Shown here: in pieces, positions 55,365 to 64,000 of the stretch
Layout: each line of letters begins with the position of its first letter
Position numbering within the stretch: position 1 is the first letter of the stretch
From: Photobacterium alginatilyticum
GTDB lineage: Bacteria; Pseudomonadota; Gammaproteobacteria; Enterobacterales; Vibrionaceae
Direction of reading: 5' to 3'
DNA length: 64,000 nucleotides
Assembly (NCBI RefSeq): GCF_009910675.1
Contig: NZ_RSEJ01000021.1
Coordinates: forward strand, 1-64,000
Notes under the pieces: generated by a model
Seen by the model: only the letters and a program-made list of their open reading frames with translations
Told to the model about the DNA's origin: nothing
The model's database searches: none
Made by a program: the position numbers and the translations under genes

Positions 55365-56216
55365 TCAAGGCTGCATACTTTGGTATTTGTGCATAATTTC
55401 ATCATAAATCGCTTTGCACTCCCTAAAATCAGAAGTTATACCTGTAAAAGCATCGAAATATTTGGTGAAGTTCATTTTTGAGATAGGTTCATAAATATTG
55501 TACTTTATTGTCTCTGCTACATCAGAGCCGACTACTAGTGTTGCTGTAACCGTTATAGTGATAGTTGTTCTTGTGTCGACAATGAACTGTTTAACAGCAT
55601 TTTCCATATTCAACATCTGTCCATTGCATTGGACGCTTCCAACCACAAGGTTACCACTTGTTTGTGCTTTTTTTTCAGATAGCATCGAAAAGGCAATTAA
55701 GTGACACCAATTCCATTTGTTTTCGTGAGGTCCAGTCACAATTAAATCACTACATTCAATTAAGGTATTAATGTGAGCATTGGCAGAGATGCCCATCACG
55801 TCATTTTGGCTTTTCGTTCTCTTCCGACTTCCTGGGATATTGTATTTTTCTATATCTTTAAATGATATTTTATGACTGTTTTTCTTGTATGTTGGTCCCA
55901 AAGCAAAGCCTCCATCTAGAAAACTTCGGGCCTCACTGCTTACTTTTAAGACGTCTAGCGGCGGCTTTTCCGCATGATAAATTACTGTACCATCGCTTGA
56001 TTCATATTTTGAAGGATAGAGTGGGAAGTTCCGAAGGAAAATGCAAAATGGAACGTTAAATATTTTGCTTTCTGAGATTGATATTTCTAGTTCATCATAG
56101 TCTATGTTGCCGTACACAGACGTCACCTTGGCCGTTTTTGCATCATAAACGATGCCTAATGTTGAGTCGTAATTATAATCCTTCCATGGACGAAAATTTA
56201 TAAAATTTAATCCCAT
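55365..56216 (-). CDS. Hypothetical protein with a possible His-Me-finger (HNH-like) nuclease core
   Basis: 283 residues; ATG preceded by GAGAAACGAGACA. Residues 168-206 read NWCHLIAFSML ... GNLVVG ... CNGQMLNMEN: a His (172) after a short strand, then N-L-V, then Asn198 and the M-x-x-x-E-N helix. This order is what is seen in DNA/RNA non-specific endonucleases of the His-Me-finger class. The N-terminal 140 residues are beta-rich and unfamiliar. AT-rich. Location between island repeats suggests a defence effector. The nuclease call is a pattern match and not certain. Confidence 0.5.
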   Translation of the reverse strand: MGLNFINFRPWKDYNYDSTLGIVYDAKTAKVTSVYGNIDYDELEISISESKIFNVPFCIFLRNFPLYPSKYESSDGTVIYHAEKPPLDVLKVSSEARSFLDGGFALGPTYKKNSHKISFKDIEKYNIPGSRKRTKSQNDVMGISANAHINTLIECSDLIVTGPHENKWNWCHLIAFSMLSEKKAQTSGNLVVGSVQCNGQMLNMENAVKQFIVDTRTTITITVTATLVVGSDVAETIKYNIYEPISKMNFTKYFDAFTGITSDFRECKAIYDEIMHKYQSMQP

Positions 56217-56372
56217 TGTCTCGTTTCTCTTGTTGTATTTAATAAGCGTAGCATACCAAATAATAAGCTTAATAGAAGCGAGCTAATACATTAGGAAATG
56301 TAGTAGATTAGTAAAATAGAACGGTAGTTTGTGGTAATTTTAATCTCATAGTTTAAAAAATCGTAACCCACA

Positions 56373-56421
56373 TTTGCACAGAGGCGTGCCTAGTGAATCG
56401 TGCTGGCACACCTTTGCCGCA
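56373..56421 (+). repeat. TTTG-CCAG family hairpin repeat, divergent copy
   Basis: TTTGCACAGAGGCGTGCC ... GCTGGCACACCTTTGCCGCA. Same framework as the copies at 49605, 55130 and 57808 (TTTG..CAG, GGCG arm, CCTTTGCC end) with changed stem sequence that keeps pairing (GTGCC/GGCAC). Confidence 0.6.
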
Positions 56422-56484
56422 TAATTATTTCGAGTTAGGTTCCATTCATACGATGAATTCATCCGATTGGTATACCTTCAATAT

Positions 56485-57534
56485 TCAGACTTTAGCGTCG
56501 CAGAACTTAAATGCTTCATCTGCTATCGAAAGACACTCTGAACACTCAGTGTAAGTCGGTTTATAGCCGTCATGAACGACGTCGTTTCTTAGATTCTTGA
56601 ACCCAAGCAACTGATTCACTAAGCCATCAACTTCTTTATTAAACAAGTTCGGCAAAGCTTCTGTTATCACGTCATGAATGCGCCGATACTTTTTGATTTT
56701 GTAACCTTTAGCCCTGTAGACGTTTAGTAAGTTGTATAAAGCTAACTCAAGCGCAATGAAAGACTCCAATACAGCTGCGCTGTGGTTCTCTTGTTCATTC
56801 GCCATTTCATAAGCCCGCATCAGAGTTACACGCCAACTGGGAAAGTCACCAGTCGTAAGGTAATGGGCAATGTGACCAGTGCTTTTTTCACGATTGAAGT
56901 TAGGCAATTCATGATCTGCTAAGTTCGGAGGTTGCAAAGAAGTGAAGCGTCGTGCATCAGGCTCCCAATCATCGAACAGTTCTCGGATTCGTTGATCAGT
57001 GTCTTTCGCCAAGTGTTGTTCGTTGTACTTCTTAAACCCGGTAACAATATAGGGCTTAAAGCCTGCCATAAAGTCCACTTCCTTAATTGATGTGTCTAGC
57101 GTGGCGTAGCGGTATACCCTGATAAAGTGATTCAAAGCATTCAAAGCTTTACGCTCCAAAGCATCGGAAAGATCATCAGCTTCAACAGCAATACGAACAA
57201 GTGTTGTGATACTGGAGCTACTGAACTGTGTGTGTCCTTTACCGTCAGTATCCATCAACAAACTAACATCAATTGAACCATCAGCCCGATTAACAGCGTT
57301 GCAAATCTGGTTGTCACCTGTCTGTCGTGATGCTTCAAAGTCGTACTTGTAGCTAATTGAATTATCATGAGCAACCGTGATTATCCTGTCGTTCACAGAT
57401 AAGGTATTGACGGAGCTCATCGGTTTACCAATGCCTACAACGAACCGATCTCCTTCAAAATCGAAAGGGGCTTCACCGGGCAAAACTCGAATATTGCCCG
57501 GATAAAAAAACTGAAATAGTGCACAACCTCTCAA
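56485..57534 (-). CDS. HEPN-like domain protein
   Basis: 349 residues. The start is a TTG at 57534, supported by AGGAGG 5 bases before it; there is no ATG near the 5' end. The C-terminal 120 residues are helical and include LESFIALELALYNLL and KNLRNDVVHDG, i.e. R316-x4-H321, the ribonuclease motif of HEPN domains. The N-terminal half is a beta-rich region of unknown type. HEPN proteins are common toxin and abortive-infection RNases. AT-rich and alone between two hairpin repeats. Confidence 0.65.
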   Translation of the reverse strand: MRGCALFQFFYPGNIRVLPGEAPFDFEGDRFVVGIGKPMSSVNTLSVNDRIITVAHDNSISYKYDFEASRQTGDNQICNAVNRADGSIDVSLLMDTDGKGHTQFSSSSITTLVRIAVEADDLSDALERKALNALNHFIRVYRYATLDTSIKEVDFMAGFKPYIVTGFKKYNEQHLAKDTDQRIRELFDDWEPDARRFTSLQPPNLADHELPNFNREKSTGHIAHYLTTGDFPSWRVTLMRAYEMANEQENHSAAVLESFIALELALYNLLNVYRAKGYKIKKYRRIHDVITEALPNLFNKEVDGLVNQLLGFKNLRNDVVHDGYKPTYTECSECLSIADEAFKFCDAKV

Positions 57535-58108
57535 TTAAGCCTCCTACTGATCCAATTTACACGTATTGAGTGCAAACTCTGTATTACTGTTCATCATATA
57601 TCGTGCAAAAACAATTGATTAAAAACAATCAAATTCTGATTGTTTTTAGAACAAGAGAAGTATTTTGACTGGTTCATTAGCTTTTGTTGCTGAAAGCCCC
57701 AACCAATGATCTGAACTGTACAAGCGATGTTAGACATGCCGTTAAGTGACTTTGCTATAGCTGAAGTAATTCATCATTTACTAAATTAGCAAAACCACTG
57801 ACACAATTTTGTCCAGGGGCGAGTTACAGCTGAAGCGCGTAACTCGCCTTTGCCCCATTTCTTCTTTCAGGCGATTAACCACTCGCTTCACCAAAGTGTC
57901 ATTTGGCTTACTTTTTGTAATACCAGTAACCTGTTTACGTAGATGGGGTAACATCAAATCACCAGTTCTTATAGAAATGAGCCAGTGTTTAGATAGTGAT
58001 CTTACATAAATCTAAAAACATAAGGTTTACAATACCTGCTCACCCTATTCCACTTGTATCATTGTGATTGGTATAATATTCCTCGTCTATACCAAGTAAG
58101 GTCCTTCA
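57535..58108. other. Gap between the HEPN gene and the Lamassu-like operon
   Basis: 574 bases, very AT-rich, including the repeat at 57808-57857 and the promoter of the operon. No gene supported. Confidence 0.45.
57808..57857 (+). repeat. 50-bp hairpin repeat, copy B
   Basis: Identical in all 50 bases to 55130-55179. The preceding 38 or so bases (TTACTAAATTAGCAAAACCACTGAC...) also match, in degenerate form, the sequence before the copy at 49605, so the unit is longer than the hairpin. Confidence 0.9.
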
Positions 58109-59188
58109 ATGATTTCGGTTCGAGTATTAAAAGCAAAAAACGGTGATTGCATCCTGCTATCTTGGGTTCATGATGGAACTAAGCGAAACATTCTTGTTGA
58201 TGGTGGTAAGTCCTCTGTATACAAAACAGTCGCACAGAAAGGCGAGCTTTATAAAGCACTCAAGAAACTTAGAGACAACGGTGAGCGTGTAGATAGGCTG
58301 ATCCTAACTCATGTTGATGATGATCATATTGGCGGACTTATCAAAGGGTTTGAAACTGGAGAGTTGCTTACCGATTTGTGTGACAGTATATGGTTTAACT
58401 CAGGAAGGCTGATTAAGCGAGATTTTAACGCCGAAAGTATTCCGAGTAATGAACTAGATCTTGAGAGAAAGAACCGCAAGGATGGGGAAACAAGTGTAAA
58501 GCAAGGAGTCACGTTAGAAGAGCGTATAACAGAACTCGGTATATGGGACGAGGAATTGATTGTTTCTGGACATTCAATTGAGTTTTATGGTGCGAAAATT
58601 ACGGTGTTGTCTCCCACATTAGAAAAGCTGTCAAAGTTACTACATAAGTGGGAAAAAGAAGCTCCTAGAAGTGTGACATCAGCGTCTGCAAAAGATTATA
58701 AAGCAGGTATTGATGAGTTGACTAAAGATGATGTTTTTGAGGGAGATACATCTATTCATAACGGAAGTTCAATAGCTTTTATCTTTGAATATATGTCGAA
58801 AAACATTTTGCTTCTAGGAGATGCACATGACGATGTTATCTGTGATTCTTTGTCAGAGATGGTCAGTAGCAAAGGGAATGAAGGCTCTGATGAAAAAATG
58901 CTAAAAATTGACTGTGTTAAACTTTCGCATCATGGAAGCAAATATAATACAAGCTATGACTTTTTGCGCCTGATTGAGTGTAAGAACTTCATAATATCTA
59001 CAGATGGTAGCTTACATGGCTTACCGAATAAATTAACACTAGCAAGAATAATTAACACAATAGATAAGCCCAGCTTGATATTTAATTACCCACAACTTAT
59101 CAAGAAAATCTTTACTAAAGAAGAGCTGGAAACACTAGCAGGCTCAGGCGTTGTAATTAAAAGTTGTGAAGATCACTTAAATGTATGA
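58109..59188 (+). CDS. MBL-fold hydrolase, candidate Lamassu effector (LmuA hydrolase)
   Basis: 359 residues, ATG preceded by AAGG. MBL motif H68-V-D70-D-D72-H73 (LTHVDDDHIGGL), then LLLGDAHDD and KLSHHGSKYN complete the metal site, of the ComEC-like kind. Its stop overlaps the start of the protease gene by eight bases. In Lamassu systems of the hydrolase-protease subtype an MBL-type hydrolase and a protease accompany the SMC-like LmuB and small LmuC. Same subgroup of fold as the MBL protein at 37590 but not a close copy. Confidence 0.82.
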   Translation: MISVRVLKAKNGDCILLSWVHDGTKRNILVDGGKSSVYKTVAQKGELYKALKKLRDNGERVDRLILTHVDDDHIGGLIKGFETGELLTDLCDSIWFNSGRLIKRDFNAESIPSNELDLERKNRKDGETSVKQGVTLEERITELGIWDEELIVSGHSIEFYGAKITVLSPTLEKLSKLLHKWEKEAPRSVTSASAKDYKAGIDELTKDDVFEGDTSIHNGSSIAFIFEYMSKNILLLGDAHDDVICDSLSEMVSSKGNEGSDEKMLKIDCVKLSHHGSKYNTSYDFLRLIECKNFIISTDGSLHGLPNKLTLARIINTIDKPSLIFNYPQLIKKIFTKEELETLAGSGVVIKSCEDHLNV

Positions 59189-60512
59189 ATTAGCACTACA
59201 AGCAATTAAGAATTCCACTGTAAAGGTTATGGAAGGAAGTGGCGTAATAATCTGCCCATTCACTGATGAATACTCCTATATTTTTACTGCAAAACATGTG
59301 ATTACTGAGATAGAAATTGAGGATATTCATATTGAAAGTGTGAATGGTCTTGATATCAGAGTCTTAGATAAACTAGAACATAATGATATTGATCTTGCCA
59401 TTCTAAAGATATCTAAGGTAGCTGAAGGTGTACACTTTTATGAGAGCAATTACGAAAACTTCAGTCAGAATTTGAAGCTTTATGGATATCCGGAGCAAAA
59501 TAGACATCAAGAAAAAGTCATAGATCAATTAGGCTCATACAACTGCGAGCTTCATGATATAGGCGATGAGAAATACATTTTTTTGCTAGATGGTGTTGCG
59601 CCAATTGATGATGTCGAAGGTTTTTCGGGAGGTGGTATCTTCTCGATTGATCGAGAAACAGGGAGCTTTAGTATTTTGGCTGTTGAGATTGGTATGAGAA
59701 CCCCTGAGTCTTCAAACAGTCAAGTAGATGCTATAAAGATTGATAGATACATCGAAATCCTCAATAAAAATAACTGGCAATTAGTGATACCAAGTTATCT
59801 TCGAAACTTCGAAATGTATAGAAATATAATTTTCGAAGATGTTGATTTAGAGAATGATGGAAGCTTAAATGGAATTAAAGGGTGTTTACGTACCATATTA
59901 GAAGAATATGGGGTAACTAACTCGTTGACGATTAATCCAAACTCAATTTTAGAAAAGTTCGAGAATAAGATATTAACGTATGAACAAAAGAAGAATGATT
60001 TGTACAATAGATGCTTATGGAGAGGTTTCTTAGAATTCTTGTCGATATACCTATCTCTAAACCCGCCGTTAGACTCTGATTCTTGCAATGAAAATTATTT
60101 GGATGAGTTGTTTGTAAAATTTAGATTTGTCTTTGACCATAAGAAAGTTAATTTCAAAAAACTATTTAGGACATATATTTTAGAAACTGACTTTGGTCCG
60201 CTAAATGAATTGTCAAAAATACTAATCTTCTCGCCACGAAACGCTAGTGTAGGAAACCCTATATTAGACAAAAAAGTCTCTAATATGACGTTAACTGACA
60301 TATCTAGTTCAATTGGTAGTCAGAAGCATAGGATAGAAGTTGTAAACCGGAACCGTAACATAAGAAATGACATATTACATTGGCCATCAGTCAATGACAA
60401 ATGCTTGTCCGATAATGAAGATGATTATAGTCGTTACACCGTATTTGATAGCGAACAAGTGAAAGAGAGTTTAAACAATAGTTATGGGGAGTTTTTAGCT
60501 GATGAAGAATGA
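59181..60512 (+). CDS. Trypsin-like serine protease, candidate Lamassu effector
   Basis: 443 residues. The N-terminal 200 residues form a trypsin-like fold with triad His39 (FTAKHVI), Asp71 (HNDIDLAIL) and Ser149 (GFSGGGIF); there is no signal peptide, so it is cytosolic. The C-terminal 240 residues are helical with a HEPN-like RNDILHWP-type ending (NRNIRNDILHW), whose function is unknown. It overlaps both neighbours (8 bases upstream, 11 downstream), showing strict co-translation. Confidence 0.8.
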   Translation: MYELALQAIKNSTVKVMEGSGVIICPFTDEYSYIFTAKHVITEIEIEDIHIESVNGLDIRVLDKLEHNDIDLAILKISKVAEGVHFYESNYENFSQNLKLYGYPEQNRHQEKVIDQLGSYNCELHDIGDEKYIFLLDGVAPIDDVEGFSGGGIFSIDRETGSFSILAVEIGMRTPESSNSQVDAIKIDRYIEILNKNNWQLVIPSYLRNFEMYRNIIFEDVDLENDGSLNGIKGCLRTILEEYGVTNSLTINPNSILEKFENKILTYEQKKNDLYNRCLWRGFLEFLSIYLSLNPPLDSDSCNENYLDELFVKFRFVFDHKKVNFKKLFRTYILETDFGPLNELSKILIFSPRNASVGNPILDKKVSNMTLTDISSSIGSQKHRIEVVNRNRNIRNDILHWPSVNDKCLSDNEDDYSRYTVFDSEQVKESLNNSYGEFLADEE

Positions 60513-61062
60513 TATATCTTTCGAAGAAAATCATAGTTTTTCGGATCTAGTACCAGATTATGATATAAGAAAATTTGTATTGTCTTGTAATATGACTAAG
60601 TCAGCTATAGTAAATGCATTTTGTTTAGTGTTCGAAAAAGAAAGTGATTTAAAAGAGCAGTGGGAAGATATCGCAGATGTTTTAAATTATGAATACCTAA
60701 GTACTAATGAAACCACCGAGTTTGAAAGGTGGAACAATTACTTGATATTTGTAATTACAGGTGAAGCATCCCTAGAAACAAAATATGAAATTGAGAATGA
60801 TAAATTTTACATGCGTAAACTAGTTATAGAGCTTTCAACTGAAAGTGAAGAGATGTTAAAGGAAAAAACTATAGCATTTTTAAATAATAGGTTGCTTCTT
60901 CGAAACTTTGATTTGTCGAACAATAGTTTTAATAATGATAAATGGAAAGAATCATTGGGAGAATATTCAAAGTCAATTACTAGCGAGAACATTACATTTG
61001 GTCGAGATAGAATTTCAAAAGATGCTAGGGTTGATTGGATAAATAGAATGTTAGGTCAATAA
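60502..61062 (+). CDS. Small middle component, LmuC-like
   Basis: 186 residues, no recognised catalytic motif, acidic, alpha/beta. Starts inside the protease gene and ends 2 bases before the ATPase gene. Its size and position match LmuC, the small subunit that bridges LmuB and the effector in Lamassu complexes; the call rests on context. Confidence 0.65.
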   Translation: MKNDISFEENHSFSDLVPDYDIRKFVLSCNMTKSAIVNAFCLVFEKESDLKEQWEDIADVLNYEYLSTNETTEFERWNNYLIFVITGEASLETKYEIENDKFYMRKLVIELSTESEEMLKEKTIAFLNNRLLLRNFDLSNNSFNNDKWKESLGEYSKSITSENITFGRDRISKDARVDWINRMLGQ

Positions 61063-61064
61063 TA

Positions 61065-64000
61065 ATGAAGTTAAAAAAAGTTGAAATACAAGCATTTAAG
61101 TCCTATCTACAAAAAGAGGATGGCACCTTTGATTTTACTAGTAGTGATAGTGAAAACCCTGCTAACTTCATTTCTCTGTTTGCTCCTAATGGATTTGGGA
61201 AAACATCTTTCTTTGACGCGATAGATTTTGCTATAACTAAAAAAATAACAAGATATGTTCGTAGTGATAAACTATCAAAGTTAAACCTTGAGGAGTGTAG
61301 ACAGCATAATGCTCAAGGAGAAAAACAGTTAGTAATAAGAAATAAGAATGCACCACTAAATTTAAAGACATTAGTGAGTGTTTCTACAGACAGAAGTGAA
61401 AAGCCATTTATATCTTCATATAAAAATAGTCAGAAAAATAGTTCAGATCTTAGAATTCAATCCAAGAGTAATATCAATAATTACTTTGAATCGTCAATGC
61501 TTTACCAAGAGTCTATAGATGCATTTTTGCGAGAAACAAACTCTGAAGACAGATTTTTAAAGTTCTCAGAAATTGATGATGAGTTAGTTGAAATCAATCG
61601 CGTAAGGACGTCTATTCTATCTGTTAAGTCTGAAATTTCAAACGAGGAAGAACAGCTTGTTGCTGAGAAGCTCAAATTAGAAAAAGAAGAAAAAGCACAA
61701 CTGGAAATTCTCAATAATGTAGATGAAGTTAACCGAATTATTAGCGAATTAAATAAATATAATATAAATATAAGTCTACCGTTAATATCAGCCCCTTACA
61801 ATGAAAGTAGTCACTTAGCACTTTCATCTCGAATGAAAGAGTTACACAATAGCCTCGAAAAAAAATCGAACATTGACAAAGAAAAAGTATCAAATTTTGA
61901 GTCGCAATTATCAAAAATTGAACTTGCTGTATCTATGTATCAGCAATATCTCTCATTTAAAGAAGAGAGAGAAAGAATTATACTTCTAAATGGTGATATA
62001 AGTAAGTTAGATGGGTTGATTCAAACGAAGATTAAATTAGACAATAATATTAAAGATACAGAAAGTGCACGCAGTGATTTAATCCAAACCTGCGAAGATG
62101 CAACAAAATTCGCGGAAGAGTATTTACAAAAAACAAATGTTGAGCGGGAGCTTAAGGGGCATAAAAAGATCTTAAGCTCTAGGTCGGAAAGGCTTGATAA
62201 TAATAAGAAGAAATTATCTAAAATATTATCGGAAAGAGTTGTTCTAGAAAAAGATTTAAGTGAGATAAAATCAAAAAAATCTCAGGTAAATGATACATAT
62301 ACTAAACTTAATAAGCTCATTAAGGCTGAGAGAGATTCCAAATTAAAATCCGAAGTTTTGAATAAGGAATGTGATACTTATATTGAAAAAATAAAGTCAA
62401 CTAAAGAAGAGGTTGACGAAATTAAATATTTCAAAATTAATGATGTGCACAAGTTGGTAGCAAAGGAAAGTATTTCACAGGAAGATAAGGATTCACTTCG
62501 TGATATAAGTAATAGATATCAAAATCTAGAAGGTGAAATTTCAATTATTGATAGAGACATCAATGCTAAGCACCAGAAACTCAATGAAGTTAGAAAACAA
62601 AATTCGGATATTCTGACTTTAATTGAAAAAGCTAGCGCTCTAATTTCAGAAACTCAGCAAAGCCACTGTCCTCTTTGCGATAGACCTAACGATAGCTATG
62701 AAGAATTATTAGCTAGGATTAGCAACAACTCAGCTCTCTCAGAGTTAGAGAAGTCTTTAGTGGTCGACTTTAACAAGCTCAATGATGATAAATCAAAGTT
62801 AGAGAAAAATTTGAACTCTTCACTTGAATCGTTTAAAAAGTTTATCTCTAGTTATATTGTATCAGCAAAGAAAGAAATAGATTTTCTGGATGTAAATAAG
62901 GCTAAAAAAGAGATTGAAATTATAAATTCTAGAGAGGAGCTTTCCAAAAGCAGACAAGAACTGGACATCCTGAACACTTCCGTTATGTACATGTCAAAAG
63001 AAGAGTTCAACTTCCATCTAGATGGCAGGATGTCTGCATTAATACAGCGTATTGATGAGTTATCTACTAGTGCAGAACTGCTGAAAAAAGAAATTGAAGA
63101 TGAAAATGTGAGCGTAGATGACATAAATAGGTTGCAAGATATAGAAAACAGACTTTCAGAATCCAATGCAAAACTATCTAGTTATGTAAAGCTTAACGAA
63201 TTCATTACGAACTCAAAATTGGAACAGAGCTCATCTATAGCTGAGATTACAGAGTTAGCGATAAGTTTGATTACAGAGCTTGATGCTAAGCTAGCGCAGT
63301 ACATAGCCGAAAAAAGTAAGTTATTGGATGCGGAGAAAAAAATTGCTCTTCATGTCGAAAAAAGCCCTTATGGTAAATTAGAACGAAGGGCAAGAGGCGA
63401 TAAAATCCATGTTTTACAAGAAGAGATGGATGTAATTATAAAGACTATTCCATGGTTTTTTAATATCCTTAATGGTTATGATTCAGCTAGCAATGAAGAC
63501 CTGAGTTCCTTCGTCAGGTTAAGAATTGAAAACATGATCAATGATATTTCTTTGAAGGATATTAAGAATCAGAATATGTTGGCGCTAGTGTCAACAGTTA
63601 AAGATATTTCTAAAGAGTTGATCGGCTATTCAGATATCACAGAAATCCAATCAAAATTACGTGGAATAGGTTGTAAATTAAGAAAGCTATACAGTATTTC
63701 TACTGAGCTAGAGAATGATTCTATATCCTTAGGAAAGGAAATTAGTTCGAGAGTTGATGCTTTCTTTAATACGGATTTAATTAATAAGATATATCAAAGT
63801 ATTGATCCCCATCCAGAATATAAGGAAATTATATTCACGTGTACGGCAGAAGATAAACCAAAATTATTAGTGTCTGCTCGAAGTACAAAAAGCAACCAAC
63901 TTATGTCTCCAACGTTAAGTTTTAGTTCGGCACAAATCAATGTACTAGCGCTAAGTATTTTTCTTGCTAGAGCGATAAATGCTAAAGATGACGAAGGGAA
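61065..64000 (+). CDS. SMC/Rad50-like ATPase, LmuB-like (partial, continues past the window)
   Basis: At least 978 residues; the 3' end is outside the window. Walker A APNGFGKTSFF (40-50), then YQESIDAFLRE near residue 146-156, long coiled coils, and a zinc-hook CPLC at 535-538 in the middle of them. Near the edge SFSSAQINVLALSIFLAR is the ABC signature region, so Walker B should follow within about 60 residues. This is the DNA-sensing ATPase of the operon. Codons are AT-rich like the rest of the unit. Confidence 0.85.
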   Translation, partial: MKLKKVEIQAFKSYLQKEDGTFDFTSSDSENPANFISLFAPNGFGKTSFFDAIDFAITKKITRYVRSDKLSKLNLEECRQHNAQGEKQLVIRNKNAPLNLKTLVSVSTDRSEKPFISSYKNSQKNSSDLRIQSKSNINNYFESSMLYQESIDAFLRETNSEDRFLKFSEIDDELVEINRVRTSILSVKSEISNEEEQLVAEKLKLEKEEKAQLEILNNVDEVNRIISELNKYNINISLPLISAPYNESSHLALSSRMKELHNSLEKKSNIDKEKVSNFESQLSKIELAVSMYQQYLSFKEERERIILLNGDISKLDGLIQTKIKLDNNIKDTESARSDLIQTCEDATKFAEEYLQKTNVERELKGHKKILSSRSERLDNNKKKLSKILSERVVLEKDLSEIKSKKSQVNDTYTKLNKLIKAERDSKLKSEVLNKECDTYIEKIKSTKEEVDEIKYFKINDVHKLVAKESISQEDKDSLRDISNRYQNLEGEISIIDRDINAKHQKLNEVRKQNSDILTLIEKASALISETQQSHCPLCDRPNDSYEELLARISNNSALSELEKSLVVDFNKLNDDKSKLEKNLNSSLESFKKFISSYIVSAKKEIDFLDVNKAKKEIEIINSREELSKSRQELDILNTSVMYMSKEEFNFHLDGRMSALIQRIDELSTSAELLKKEIEDENVSVDDINRLQDIENRLSESNAKLSSYVKLNEFITNSKLEQSSSIAEITELAISLITELDAKLAQYIAEKSKLLDAEKKIALHVEKSPYGKLERRARGDKIHVLQEEMDVIIKTIPWFFNILNGYDSASNEDLSSFVRLRIENMINDISLKDIKNQNMLALVSTVKDISKELIGYSDITEIQSKLRGIGCKLRKLYSISTELENDSISLGKEISSRVDAFFNTDLINKIYQSIDPHPEYKEIIFTCTAEDKPKLLVSARSTKSNQLMSPTLSFSSAQINVLALSIFLARAINAKDDEG

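Noticed and set aside
55130..57857. Hairpin repeats as integron attC sites
   Set aside because: The GTTRRRY / RYYYAAC core sites are not present at the expected ends, and no integrase is in the window.
37119..57857. Repeats as a CRISPR array
   Set aside because: Copies are kilobases apart, variable and separated by genes; no cas gene is seen.

Overview
The window looks like a chromosomal segment of a marine gammaproteobacterium of the family Vibrionaceae, most likely Photobacterium or a close relative. The reasons are a VF530-type DNA-binding protein, YajD, an alpha-type periplasmic nitrate reductase operon with napE, tandem LpxL-like acyltransferases, a CRP-type operator and the general codon style. 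The genus is inferred; no rRNA gene is present to confirm it. One tRNA gene, tRNA-Pro(GGG), is present.

Positions 1-37,000 are mostly core-like chromosome. In order they hold: a possible gene fragment; a periplasmic solute-binding protein; VF530; a ferric-reductase-like flavocytochrome; a two-gene acylation operon (MBOAT acyltransferase plus a 905-residue adenylation/carrier/SGNH fusion that resembles the Dlt system packed into two proteins); a periplasmic 5'-nucleotidase lipoprotein; a GH31 glycosidase; a sodium:alanine symporter; tRNA-Pro; an ABC exporter pair; a small TrfB/KorA-like HTH protein; a DUF2760/Hsp70/Hsp70 operon; yajD; an M50 membrane protease; a winged-helix protein; napE-napA-napB-napC (napD and napF are absent here); two tandem lpxL-like genes; and a full-length pirin gene beside a 5'-truncated second copy.

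Positions 37,000-64,000 are a mosaic defence island. First comes a three-gene operon: an MBL-fold protein with an Ala-rich tail ending in Gly, a 739-residue protein with E2-like, E1/ThiF and JAB/JAMM regions, and a patatin phospholipase. It has the parts of a type II CBASS locus (conjugation, deconjugation and lipase effector) but no CD-NTase. Next comes an XRE repressor divergent from a wHTH-SF2 helicase pair, with three TTAGA-type inverted repeats in the shared promoter region. Then follow an MbcA/ParS-type antitoxin without a RES toxin, an unknown gene behind a LexA-like box, a membrane protein, an old-yellow-enzyme oxidoreductase, a 1232-residue YobI-like P-loop NTPase, a candidate His-Me-finger nuclease, and a HEPN-like protein. 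The last unit is a Lamassu-like operon (MBL hydrolase, trypsin-like protease, small middle protein, SMC-type ATPase) that runs off the right edge.

Short hairpin repeats lie in the gaps between many of these defence modules, including two identical 50-bp copies about 2.7 kb apart. This suggests the island was assembled, or is being reshuffled, module by module. The most original material is the MBL/E2-E1-JAB/patatin operon and the Dlt-like two-gene fusion system.
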